Positions 1-13,400 of a stretch of 64,000 nucleotides of DNA are shown here, one piece after another. The position numbers and the translations under genes are program-made. The DNA is taken from contig NC_092574.1 of assembly GCF_037975245.1 (NCBI RefSeq), forward strand, positions 8,184,213-8,248,212. The letters run 5' to 3'. Position 1 is the first letter of the stretch; each line of letters starts with the position of its first letter. Below the pieces are notes generated by a model that was not told the DNA's origin, did not search any database, and saw nothing but the letters and a program-made list of their open reading frames with translations. This DNA is from Apostichopus japonicus (lineage: Eukaryota > Echinodermata > Holothuroidea > Aspidochirotida > Stichopodidae).

Positions 1-65
1 CAACCAACAGAGCTTGATGCTTAAAATAGGTACAAATCAATAAACACCTCCCTCTTTTTTTCCTA

Positions 66-452
66 CTCATTACAATTTCAATCATATATATTCATTTGCC
101 TTTGACGTTTACCTCCATTTCATTACCATAAAGTATGTTCAAAGTATCTCTTTCGAGATCCGGTTTTAGGAATCACAAATGATTTTGAGTTGGTTAGCAT
201 CACGTTTGATCTCTAAAGTAAGGTAAAATATGTCACCAAAACAGAACTAGTATTGTTTGATACAGGTGACAAAAATGCCTGGCATCCTACAGTGGAATTA
301 CGACCTTCCTTACCGGTTTCGAACCTCTAGACATACAATCAGCGTCCTTAGCCTAGTGGTTAGGGTGTCCGCATATAAAGCAGGAGGCCCGGGTTCGAAC
401 CCCGGTGGAGGCTGGAAGTTATTTCATTGTTCTCGATTTTCCAACTCATTAC
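66..452 (+). mobile_element. tRNA-derived SINE-like element, copy A
   Basis: About 385 bp shared with 26488-26873 at roughly 80-85% by eye, including the landmarks TTCATTTGCCTTTG, TCTTTCGAGATC, GAGTTGGTTAGCATCA and ATGTCACCAAAACAGAACTA. Near the 3' end is a tRNA-like module (about 342-415) with an A box (TAGCCTAGTGGTTAGGG) and a perfect B box (GGTTCGAACCC at 392-402). A Ty/LTR origin was considered but no coding sequence is present. The 3' end runs into an AT microsatellite. Confidence 0.8.
345..415 (+). other. tRNA-like module inside SINE copy A
   Basis: The T arm pairs perfectly (CCGGG/CCCGG round TTCGAAC) and A and B boxes are intact. The acceptor stem (GCGTCCT against TGGAGGC) has two mismatches and the anticodon stem is weak, so this is a SINE promoter rather than a working tRNA gene. 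Confidence 0.75.
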
Positions 453-569
<117 letters not shown>

Positions 570-1347
570 AAGGTCTTAAAAATTTAATTTGAATTACTTT
601 GAACAAAGTGTTGGCTTCTTCCGTAAGCAACTACAAAGTTTTAAATCATCAATTGATGCTGCGCAGCAGGTTACATGCCCTTCCAAATAATGCCTCATTT
701 ATTTCTGTAACCTTTAACAAGACTTAACCGCTCTTCTTCCTGTTACAAGCCATTTCCTTCAATTACGAATAACATGGCGGCTGAAAAGGGAAATCCTGTG
801 CACATTTATACTCCCAAAGACAAGTCTACATTGATTAAAATGACGTGCATGATGGTACCGTAACATATGTGTCAGGGCTCAAAGCAACGATACAAAACCA
901 GAGCAAAGAGACTCCCTTAGGGCGAGTTACAAATTGTCTTAGACACTGATTTCAAATGGCCGGACAACATGGTGACTTTTGTTAGCTTTCCAAAGGGGGC
1001 ACACCGAGGCAAATTTTTGGATCATTTGAAACGGCACCGAGGCAGGTGCGAGAAAACAAGTGTACTTAATGGATGACAGTAATGATTTGAATAGAGATAG
1101 ATTATCAAACCGTACGTCAAGATCTTTTGTTTCCCAGCAAGCTGCTGAATATCTGTTTTCTGGAGTTGTTTGGACAATTTTTGGAGCCCTGATCAAATGG
1201 TGACTTGATTATATAAGGCATGTTAATTGGTGCTGCTGATGGCATATTTGCCCTGGGTGCCTTCGGTTAATTTGAGCTATGATGTTTCATGTATTACTGT
1301 GTAAATGAATAGGGTCTCTTTACACAGTTTCATACATTGATCTTTAC

Positions 1348-1413
1348 CTGATCCTAGGCCTGCTGTGGTTGGAGGTATCTGTCCAGGAGCAGATCGTAAC
1401 CGTGTTACCAACC
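1348..1413 (-). CDS. TEC: Tec-family kinase exon 10: SH2 end and SH2-kinase linker
   Basis: 66 nt, phase 1 to phase 1. It encodes GLVTRLRSAPG then QIPPTTAGLGSG. BTK has the same 'GL..RL' SH2 end and '(S/T)TAGLG' linker before the Trp that starts its kinase domain. The GTAAAG donor shows that the transcript goes on to lower coordinates. Confidence 0.9.
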
Positions 1414-4400
1414 CTGGTAGAATGGGAGGAAGAAGAAGAAGAAAAAATACCAGATCAGTCTCAATCAGATACTTCTCATGAGGACATTTCATGCTCTGTA
1501 CATGGTAGTATTAGCATTGTGAAATAGCAGTACACCATAATAAAAAAAACATGCTCTATAACATGTTACAATATTAATACTACGAAACATATGCAAGTGT
1601 TATACTATGGAAACATGTAATACAATATGTTACAGTAACTGATGTTGCATTTACCTACAATAGACATACTACAGTCATACTATGGACACCTGCCAAAGCA
1701 TATACTGTAGTAACAGTACGCTGATGTAGTAGCACTCTACATTAGCAAACTACATTAGCACACTACTGTAGCATGATACAGTAGAATACTAGAGTAGAAT
1801 ACTAGAGTAGAATACTACAGTAGCATACAACAGTAAAATACAAGACTAGCACAATACATCATCACACCAAAGTAGAATACTACAGTTGCACACTACAGTA
1901 GCACCTTACAGTAGCACATTGTAGTAGCACACTACATTAGCATACTACAGTAGAATACTAGAGTAGCATACTACAGCAGCACACTACACTAGCACACTAC
2001 AGTAGCATACTACAATAGTATACTAGAGTAGAATACTACAGTAAAATACTACAGTAGCACACATTAGCACACTACTGTAGCACACTACAGTAGCATACTA
2101 CAGTAGCACCTTACAGTAGCACCTTACAGTAGCACATTACAGTAGCACACTTAGCACACTACAATAGCACATTACAGTAGCATACTACATTAGCACACTA
2201 CAGTAGCATACTACAATAGCATACTATAGTAGCACACTACATTAGCAAACTACACTAGCACCTTACAGTAGCACACTACAGTAGCACCTTACAGTAGCAC
2301 AATACAGTAGCACCTTAGAGTAGCACATTACAGTAGCACACTACACTAGCACACTACTGTAGCACAATACAGTAGCACACAGCCCACTACAAGTCACAGT
2401 CTAGACACAAGGTGAGTGGGTAGACAGTGGATCAGATAATTTGTTTGTTTTTATGCCCAGGCTCTCAACCTTGGATGACTTTTCTAAACCAGTACCTGTC
2501 AATAGTACACTAGAGTAATACTATATTACAAACACTATAATACTATATGGTAACATACTACACTAACCTATCGGAAAACCTATTTCAGTATACCACAGTA
2601 TACTGTGTAAAGTAACATAACATTCATTCCATTTCAATTAAGGGGACAATACAGTTGCACAAAACTGAAAATTATTATTGGCAACATAAGATAAACCAAT
2701 AAAGTAGTAAATTTCACTTATGAGGCAAACTGCCCAAAATAGATAAAGTGTTAAAACAAATACCCCCCAAAAACATCAATTTAAAATAGGATCTCACATT
2801 AGCAGGTAGTAAGATTCACCTAGGGACGAAAAATCGTTTGACAAATTAATTAAATTGTTAAATCCGTGGCAACAAATTGATTCAACTGTCACAAAGAGGA
2901 AGTCTTCAAGTGTGACACAGCAAATGATAAATCCTGATAGGACGTGCTAATTAATTTTTCCTGCTTCTGTTTGCTTCTTGAAAGTTTCCGTAATTAAAAG
3001 TTTGTCAAGTTTTACTGACAACTATTTCTTTCTTTTTTGTTTAGTAAACATTTACAGTTTCTGCTACGGATGAGGTGAGGAAACCTTTATACAGGAGGGT
3101 GAAGAGAATCTAGACCTAATTTAAAGGCTCCTTATACAAGCACCTTGAAAAATCTTGTTTGCCCAAAGGGCCTCAGACATTTCCTGTGCACAGCCTTGCT
3201 TTGACTTTTCTTTGCCAGCAAGAAAGTTCAGAGCAGATCAGGAATGTTCATTCGTAGTCCTTCACATTCATCGCTACAGGTACATGACATTTCACTGAAA
3301 GGTTTTGTGTCAGCTCTCCCTCCACCAACCCACTACCCCTCATCCAACTAAGCCCCCCTTAATGTCCCCTCCTTCCTGCAATCACAAATCTTGCCCAGGC
3401 TGTGAATTTTACCGACGGCAAGCTGAGATCTGTCTCCTCAAAACATTAGTCTACTTTATCTAGCACACACAGTGACCTTTAAGTATGGTCCTCCCTTGAT
3501 GACTGACAAATGCCGGTCTGAGGTCAAAGGTTACCGGGTACTCTAGTGAAGGTGTGTCGAGAGTGCAGTTGATAGGTGGAGACAGGGAAGTGAGGATTGA
3601 AGCACATCTCTTGTATCTCCTTTCCCTATTGGCAGCCAGAGAGGGTCACCAAATGAACATTGTAAGAGCAAGCACGGTTTTTAATTTAGTGTTCAAATTT
3701 TGCAGTTTTAAAGAAGGCAATGAACTTTTTATCTCTTATAAAATTACACATTTCCTGTGTACGACAAGTTGCGATACGTTGATGCACTCGTGCAGCCCAT
3801 TTTTTTTTAATCTAACATTCTGCGATGCCATACCGGAAAAAATCATCCCTTGGGTAGGAGAATCTCGTGCAACTTACCTCCAGCATTCAAACTGTGGTAT
3901 TCTACAAGACTGGGAACATCTTTGAATGTGTGGGCCTGTGAGATGAAGAATTCTCCTGCGGCATTCAGCTTGATGTGGTAATGTTTGACTTCAAAATCAT
4001 CAGATTGGCTGTTTTAAAATAATAAAAAACGAAGCACAGATAATAACGTTACGATCCCCCGTAGCATTTTACTGACTTCTGTTTTGTTTGATTTCGTTCT
4101 GTGCGAGATTGTCAGGCTCCATTGGACAATTTGTTATTTTTACATTCAACTTTAGACGATGAAAAATATGCTTTATGAACTCTTAGGATGAATAAAGAAA
4201 AGATATGTATATGTATGATCTCGCATAAAAGACTTTCACTTCAATGTCTGATTAATCTTCGACATAATGAATTCTGTTGGTCGTAGTTATGACCTCTTTT
4301 TGCATTAGTCATCATAGATGAGACGGTACACATTACTGATCAATCCGGAAAGTAGATGTACAAAACTTAAAACTGACCAATCACATTACGTAAAAGATTA

Positions 4401-7400
4401 AAGGGAAAACAACAGATAATCACCCCATCCCACCCCCCCTCCTTCCCCTTCTCTGACACAAAACACCTGCAATTGACCTCCTCATCCCTGAGTTGAATAG
4501 AAAAAGTGTCCAAACCTGTTATTTTTGGTTAAAATGGAGGTTGTGTATCTGCCAGGTGTGCTTGAATTGCGTAGAATAAAGCAACCTTCTTTATTTTCGG
4601 CTTTCAGTTCAACCTCGGCTCTCGGCCTTGACCAGGTGCCTCTGAACCATCTGGAATGAAAAGAGAAAGTAAATCTTCAGGTTCAAGAGTCAAGCAGATT
4701 TCAACTGAAAATATAAATTTCAAATATTTGTCACCATTGACGAGAGCAAACGATAGAGAAAAAAAGAAAAAGGGAAACCGAACGTGATTTTTTACATTTT
4801 TTTATTAATGAAGTTTCCGATGCAGAAATTTCCCATTTTTTTAATTCATTTTCATTTTCATATTCATATACTTGATATCACAACTTTTCGGTTGCCAATT
4901 TTGGCCTGCATGGACCAATTTTTCTTTACGTAGGACATTTGGAGAATGAGTTTGAAACATGAGAATCTAAAAACAAAGAAATTGTCTGTTTGTTATATTA
5001 AACATCCTCTTCCTCTACGTCCGTTTCACAAGACACATAAACAAATGCTGTCCGGCATGCATACACTACCAAAACCACAGATACATATTACTCACATGGG
5101 AACATGAACAGTATGTGAAAGCCATGCATATAAAGACACAAACACCAACCAATGAGGTTAATGATTGCATATGAAAGATCTGTTTACTATTACATTTAGT
5201 TACATCTACGACCCATCAATGATCTTCTACATCCATGGCCAATACCCAATATCGACCGGACAATGTTATACCATCTTTTTTAATTCAAGTATTTCTGAAA
5301 CTGGGAGAACTTGTGAAAGACAGAAGGTGGTGGGGGTGGGTGAGGTGGGGGGGAGGGGTAGTGTAGGGAAAAGGGAAGCACGGAGCAATTCGGCACGGTT
5401 TACTACTATCTTTCCACATCATCTTGACTCACCATGCATGGCTCATTCTTTTCTTCTTTTTTACTCATTTTACGTTACTTAAATTTTTGGGGTTTTCTTT
5501 GGTTGTTTCCAAACCAATGAGGTGGTCTTCTACTGGACATGCCGTAGAGACAGACATACTCTGCACAAATGTACATTTTAAAACAACATGTGATGACGTC
5601 GTGTGTCTCCAGGAACCACGTCAGCAAAAACGGCTTGCAAAAGTAAGGAAGGACGACGGAAGGCGGAATGTGTTTTATTATTTCATTGTAAACATCTTTG
5701 CTGTTATTATTACGCAGTTTACAATAATATCAGTAGCACACAATTCCTTGTGTAGCTACATGTACAAAATCCACAAACAAATTGGATTTTGACAACAGAG
5801 TTGTATTGTCTTTATTTTTGACTTTTAATTTTATGGAAATGTTCACTGTTATCTAACTTCAAAAAGGAAACCATTTTACCAAGAAATAATAAACCAAATG
5901 GATCTACAGTCCTACATCGACATTTTCAGTTTCGAATTACAAACATCGTTAGACCTTCCCTGTGCTTTTCTGTTAAAGTGTGATACAGTAGCTCTGCGGT
6001 TTTATGGCAATTTTATGCAATGAAATAGTAACTAGTTACATTGAAAGGCTCAGAACACAATTATTTTTTATTTCCTTCTCAAGTGGCATATCGAAACATA
6101 GGAAGTTAAAAGGAGACACAGGCCAAACCATCGCCATTGCTCTACGTGATAATGTCATGAACGACTTCTCCAAACAGCAAAGAAGAATTTTGATTCAATT
6201 TCATAGATATCACAAGAAAGTTGATGTTCTTTTGCAGACAAGACTGAATATTTGATCAAGTCCAAATATGACATCATCAGGCCATCTGTGTTAATTTTTT
6301 TTATGGTTTCTTTCTTTGTTTGTCACAATGGTTATCAAAAAATTAATTCTATTTTAGGGAGATATCATTCGAGTTGATATTGCTTCAAACACAAGGCTGA
6401 AGACTTGATCAAGTCCAAATATGACATCATTTTTGTCTTCATGGTTTCTTTCTTTGTTTCTTACAATGGTTATAAAGAAAAAATTAATTCTTTTTAGGGG
6501 ATATCATTCGAGTTGATGTTCCTTCAAAGACAAGGCTGAAGACTTTATCAAGTCTAAATATGACATCATCAAGCCACATGTGCTTAAATTTTTTTTATGG
6601 TTTTCTTGATTTATGACAATGGTTATATGCTCTAACAGAGTCCATGGTTTGTAGAATATATTAAATCTAAAATATTGAACCTCTTAATATGACCCAATTA
6701 ATGATGACATTGGTTTCAGTCGCAGCATTTTCTACTTTATGAAAGTATGAGAAAGAAAAACAATTGGGATATAACTCCTTTTCAGATCCAAGTTTCACTA
6801 TGACAACACAGAGTCACCAAAGTACACCCCCCCCCCCAAAAAAAACACAACCTTTTAACTAGGATATATCCCAGACAAAGCATGATTGATTTTAGTTGGA
6901 GTTTGTTCATCACAAGAGATCTTATAAGCTAAAGATGATAAATGGGTCTGTGTCTCAATTAATGTACAGTGTATGCTGCATTACCATATCCAATGTGACA
7001 CACACAAGGTACATGAGTTTACATGTCAATGACACTGGAAACATGTTTCTTCTTGCAAAATGTAACTGCACCATGCTAATTTGAACTCCGATTAATCAAC
7101 TGTCATTTGAATTGTTTTAATGAGTTTCACTTTTCTTCTTAGTCTACCTACTGGTTTATAGATCAACAATATTTGTTTACATATATGTAACTGATAACCT
7201 ACTATCAAGTAATTACTACTATTGTTTTATGCAGCCAAAAGACTTTCTGTTTTGGTATTAACTGTCTGTGTACCACAGTCACACTTAATGTGGAACCAGG
7301 AAAAAGAACAACAAAAACAAAAATCACACATCAAAAAATGTCTGAAGGAAACAGGAAATAAATCATACAAGTATTAACAAGACTGTAAAGGGATAACTTT

Positions 7401-10400
7401 AGGCACACGATTGATATTATTATCCGTAAACTGTTAACATACCACACTGCTATTTTAGTCCAGGTTCTATTACACAACATACTAACTTTACCTCTTGTTT
7501 TTTTTTGTAGTTTATGAACTTTTTAACATCTGAGGCTCATCAAGTAAAGTGACTGGACTACTGAGTCTAACAACCAGACTTTTAATGCCACAGAATCCTC
7601 AGAAAGGGAAACGTCAGATTTTCCTTCACGGCCTAAAACAACATAATTACTTTAAAATGAATACAAAATTTGGCAAGACCAAATGGTGATGCATGCCATA
7701 TAAAGTTCATTTGTTATTTATGACAAATATAAACTTAATTTAAAATGGACATATTTTTTGGTTGGGTTTTAGAGTTTACAAAATAATGGCTTAACGATAC
7801 ATTAAAACTTGCACAGCAGGAGCGAATGTCATCATCATCAGTGCAGCCTTAAAGAGCCCTTTCGAGGTTTAGCATATTCTGTAGCTGAATATCTGGACAA
7901 CTAGAATAATTGCTAGCATTTCAAATGCCGCTTTTCCTTGGCACAGGAGGCATCTCAAGAATCAAATTCTGCCAATTCTTTTCAACAGATTTACGTTGTT
8001 TGCTATTTCATCGGCATAGAGATATATATGCAGTCCTTCCCTTTTGTGTTGTACCTAAGGTAGGATGTCAAACAATCAAAGACAAGAACCACTGCATTTC
8101 CATGAAAAGCCATCTTAACCTTAATCCAAATACTTAAATATTAACCCATCCTCCTCATGCATGCAACGACAAAAGCTCACTTGCCAACCTTAACTTGCCT
8201 GAAGGTCTCTGCCAAACAAAACTATCCATTATTTGTTATAGAAGCAGAAGAATGAAATTAGAAATATTAGGGAAAAAAATGATAATACAAGAGGCAAAAA
8301 GATTAGGAAAAAGTATCATAAATTAGAAATAAGAAGACCACCTTTCATAGGACTTAACAGGATGCAGTGGAACAGTCTGCCACGCAAACGTCTCTTGATT
8401 GAGAACTTTAATTATTTAAAGCCTCACTTAAGACCCACCTATTTAGTGAATATTTTCATCATACCTTTCTGTTATTGGAATTCTATACATTCTTTGTTAA
8501 CTTTTCAGAATTGTTATTTTTACCTTCCTAATTATTCTCTGTACATGCTTATATTGCACAGTTCAAAAAAAAAAAATTGTTTACAATTTTATCGTTTTTT
8601 GTTATTTTATGCTTGCAACAATTGTTGAGATGCTATACATGTAATGCGTTTGATAAGAATGATTAACATGACATTACAATAGCTTGGCAAACATGAATAG
8701 CATTATCCATATATCTACTACATATAAATAATACTCTTAATATTGTCACCAATTCCTGGCGATATTAATAAATCTACAGAGTAATATTACTCAAAGGGAC
8801 AAAAAGGTTACGACAAATTATCCCGACTGTTTTTCTTCCAATTTTTTCTTCATTATAAAGTAATAGTAATATTTTTTGGTTGGAAAACTCGTTCACAAGA
8901 GTACCCAAATTTCAATTGATCATTTTGCTAGATTTTGCAAATAGAGTGGAAGAAATGAGACACCATACCAGTTGTTAATCTGTGAACATAAAAACTGTAA
9001 GCTTCAAATATTCAGGAATTTTGATGTATAAGACTGGACAATGTTTGAAACATTGACCATCCTCATGGGAGCTATTCAATGACCTGAATTGAAGGAATGA
9101 ACTCAAAAACAGCATTACACATAAACATATTAAATATATAATATATAAATATACAATGGAGCAGCTTCCTACAGGTACATTTGTAAACTTACTCATATTT
9201 TTCCAGACCAGTGTTGAATCTTGATTTTTCTTCCACATAATTACTAGGAATATAACCAACTTGACTGAAAACGAAAGGAAAATGGAAAAATTCAATCTAT
9301 TACCTGTGTAACTGTTTTTCAATTTTTTTTCCAACCCCTTTCTATGCTCCTCCGAATGATAGCTATTCTGAGATGTCACGAAAATATATATTTTAATCGG
9401 CTAGAAATAGTGTAGGACTGAAAAAGATCACGCCACATTAAATCCTTCATATTCCCCGTTCCATAAAACGCAAAAAGCAGCAACTGTATTTAGAGATGAC
9501 ATATTTATAGTAACAAACTAAGTCTTTGCAGAAAGAAAATGGCAACATGTCAAAGAAAGTCAAACAAAATCGCTCCATATTAATTCTGAGAATCGGCTTA
9601 ACATTGGTAAATGCATCTGAGCGAAAACCATTGAAAAATATAAATTAAATAAAGTAGTCAAGGAGACAGATAAGATGGGTTGTGATGAAAATGTCTCTGA
9701 GATATTTATGGACAAAAAAAAAAAAAAAAATTATTGTTACAAATTTGTTAAAATTTGGCCAAGCACAAAGAACTTGCCCTTTAAGGCAATCTACTTTTGT
9801 TTATGTACAGGCATGGATTAGTACTGAACCATTCATTCAATAAGAAGCAATTATGTCAAACAGCTCTCAGGAAGTGAACAGTTTGATTGTTTCCATATTG
9901 CTACCTCTTCATATTTCATGCCGATAGGCATACATTGATCTCTACTTTTGTTTTTACTGACAAAAGAATGTTAGAATTTGCTAATAAGGAAAATTCCAAA
10001 TAAGGCACTCCGATTCCAAGGATATATATAATAACTAGAGTAAAGACTACAGAAAGAAGTATGATGTATATGCAATCAACAGTGGATCTTCGACTTGCCC
10101 AAGTCCTCCGTCTATTGCATGGGGTGTTAACAAGTTTTACATGACAAAGATAGTTTGTTTTAGCTTGTTGAGTGACTTTAATATTGACATCAGAATGAGT
10201 AATTGTCCTGGGTGGGGAGGGTGATGATACCATCATTTCACATCTGTATATCCTAGGTATTAAGGGGAAAATTGATTGAATGTCTCTCTTTAAGCAGGAC
10301 ATAGAGCTAAATTCTAAACTGTGTCGTGTTTCTTTTCCCATTGTTTTGCAAAACCATTGTTACAGTTCTTCTGCAAATTCCACGGATCTAGATTTTCTAT

Positions 10401-13400
10401 TTCAAATATCACCAAAAAAAATCTACTTTCATCTGCAAAGAATGTTCTTGGTAACGACACTGTTCACTTGGCTTGTGTTTGATCTATGAATAATGTCGAC
10501 AAAATTGATATTCGGGAGATCTGCATGAGCCAAATATTGACCGATTATTCTGTGATGAAAGCGGCCTTATCCATTGATGCTGAAGATTGGTATCATTCCA
10601 TAATCCCCATTGCTATTTAGTTCACTGAAATTATGTTTAAATTATTCAAACAAACAAGGAAACAATAAAACAACATATGAAAACAATGTAGGCAATATTT
10701 TGTTCACAAACAAGGCTCAATATAGCTTAACTACTAATCTTTGCATGTGAAAGGCTGATTAACCAGAATAATTGACACGAGGGAGGAGGCAGGGGGCAGT
10801 TATTTGTTTGTTTTACAAATAAACTGTTATGTTTATGTTGTTCTTTCAGAGTTTTCTGCTTTATAACAGCAACTGTCAAAATCACTCCAATCATAAGGGA
10901 GAGCCCCTTTAGAATACATCCGTCGCGATTCGTTCCTGTCTTTGAACGTCATACCGGCAATTTTTGCTTCTAATCAGACTTACCCTTGCTTATTCTGTGC
11001 CTTCCACCAAAAGTCTCTACTCGAGTCCAGAATAATATATTCCTCCCCTCGGACCAGTTTGATGTCTGTCGGTTCGACGGGGTTGTACTCGTACCTGGCT
11101 ATGGCTATGAAATTCTGAGGCTGCGGGTTTAACGAGAACGGGAAACGTGTCATTAATAAACTGTCAAGTGGCCCCCCGGTAACTCTCCTCTTAACGATGA
11201 CTAACGACTTGATATATTTAAAAGGATGAGAAATGTTTTTTTAATTCCAAGTAGGTCTTTGCTATAATTTGGTGAGAATAAACCAACTGCAGACACAGAT
11301 TATTGGGAGTATATTTCCTGTTCTAATTACAAAAGAATAAGAACAAGATGAATACAAACAAAAAACATAAGATAAGATCAAGAAACTTCTTAGCGACCCC
11401 ATTAAATCCGCCACACCCTCCCCCTGCCCCCATAGATAATAAAACAGCCAAAAGAAGGAAATCAAAATAATTAGATATGTTTAAAAGTGACAACAAATAT
11501 CATTCATTGACAGCTTTGGGAAAGATTGTGTGGTGGTATTCAACACTGTGGGAAAGCTGTGTTAACATCCACACTGTTGACATGTATATGTGTAGCACAG
11601 ATAAACAAGAGAGTCACCCAATCACTTTCAGTACCTTTAAATCGCTAAATCCTTTTGTTGCATGTAAATTAAATGTTGGTTTAAATTAAGAAGAACCTTT
11701 AGTTCCCAGTATCAGAGAAATATAGTAATTTTTCTCTGCAGAAAAGAATTAGTATAATCTGACTGAATTTGGTTTCTGTTTCTAGCTGTATTCAAGGAAT
11801 AAATCCATATAATATACCTTGTCTTGGGGAAAATATACTAAAATCTAATATAATGTATCAGTTATCATTAAAATGATAAAAAGGTCTTTATTTATGAGAT
11901 AATGGAGTAAATAATACCAACGTTTCATTTTTTAAATTGTTGGTTTTGTCCTTTATGAATGACAGATTTAAATCCAAAGACTGTCAAGTCTTGCCTGGAC
12001 TATTCTTTGTATTTTTGTATTCTTTGTGTGAGAATAAGCTGGAATATTATAGAATATTATATTGGCCATGGCCAATGACCAATATCTTGAAGGGGCCTGT
12101 ACGGTGATTCGTAAAGCCGAGCAGAAGACAATTTTTTTTTTGTATATTTAATTTTAAGTAAATCATGACCAGAGTTACAGACAGACTGACTGGGAATTCA
12201 TAAAATTGAATTTTGGAAAATTATTGGCTGAGAAAATTGGAATGATTCACACTGATTTCACCAATTTCTGATCTACAAACAAAACTATATCACACTGGGT
12301 TCCGTTAATCATCTCGATTCTCGTTAAGGCCGAGAGAAATAAAAAACATTTTTTTTCTCGTCCCTATTTACCTCATAGATTAGGAAAGAAGAGTTGTAGT
12401 TGATTCCATCAAATAAAGCAAAGGATTTAAATTTCCTTACGTATCGGTATATTTTCGAACGGTTTTGCACAAACAAACAAAAACATAAAAATAGGAAGCA
12501 TTTTTTTGTTTTATTTATTTGGTCTAAATCAATTAAACTGAGTAAATAAATCCTACTCTTTCCGTCTGATTATCGGGTCTGACTCTTAACTCGACTTATT
12601 CTGAGCTTCATTTCCTATCTCTCTAGCGTTCTCTTGATGCGCACAAATAAATTTGTTTGCTTAAACTAATATTTTCCCACTTATCTCGAGATTCAAAGGT
12701 CAAAATTGTGATATCATGCAAACATACTGGTTGGTCATGAAAGAAAAAGAACTAGTACATAATAAGGTCCATCAACCAGATTATCAAACAGGTTGTTAAT
12801 TTATGTATTTTTTTTTTATTGGTTTTTACCTCTCACAGAGTACAGCTGCAAATTTGAACAACCTACATTAGACTTGAAAGTTTATTGCTTTCGATGTTTA
12901 TAATAAAGAACTAATCGAGTTATAACCCATTGATTATAAATTGGTTTATGACAGTGTTAGACTTCTCGGTATCGTCCAAACCTGATGTGAAAACAAAGAC
13001 ACGATACAATACGAAAGAGGATGAAAACTGCTTTTGTGGCAAATTTGTCTAAAGGCTAAAACGAAGCATTCTCCAATGCAGAGACTTACGTAGGATTTTG
13101 GGAAAGGGAAAGCACCTCAACTATGACGAGAAAGCACTTTGCGCAAGAGAGTAATTATAAATACAAGTACGTAATGACCTCTGAGCTGTTAAAAGTACTT
13201 CAACTGTCGGACAACAGAAGCTCTAGTAGACAATTTCTGCTTTCCCACCGTCACATCGAACATCAAAATTATGTTTAGGCCCAAAATCATCCTTTCCAGT
13301 TGGAGGAAATGAATGTGAAAGTATATGTTAGGAGTTCTGACGATTCTTTCTCTGAAAGGTGTGTCCGACAACAGAATCTTTAGTAGACAACTCCTGCTTT

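Larger units (their letters stand above)
4651..9192 (-). other. Intron 7 of the Tec-family gene
   Basis: 4542 bp between the SH3-end exon and the first SH2 exon. It contains a three-copy tandem repeat (about 6215-6620) and a LINE 3' remnant (about 8350-8625). ORFs of 60-122 codons here show no domain and are not flanked by consistent splice sites. Confidence 0.65.

Noticed and set aside
345..415. Functional tRNA gene
   Set aside because: B box and T arm are perfect, but the acceptor stem has mismatches, the anticodon stem is weak, and the sequence recurs inside a longer repeat at 26752.
939..1196. Kinase-domain exon of the Tec-family gene
   Set aside because: Right strand and place, but the frame has no glycine loop, catalytic loop or DFG motif and no consistent splice phase.
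3554..3925. 123-codon plus-strand ORF
   Set aside because: Overlaps the SH2 exon antisense and lacks any recognisable domain.
9916..10341. 141-codon minus-strand ORF as an extra exon between SH3 halves
   Set aside because: Exons 6 and 7 already join in phase inside the SH3 domain; an insertion here would break the fold.
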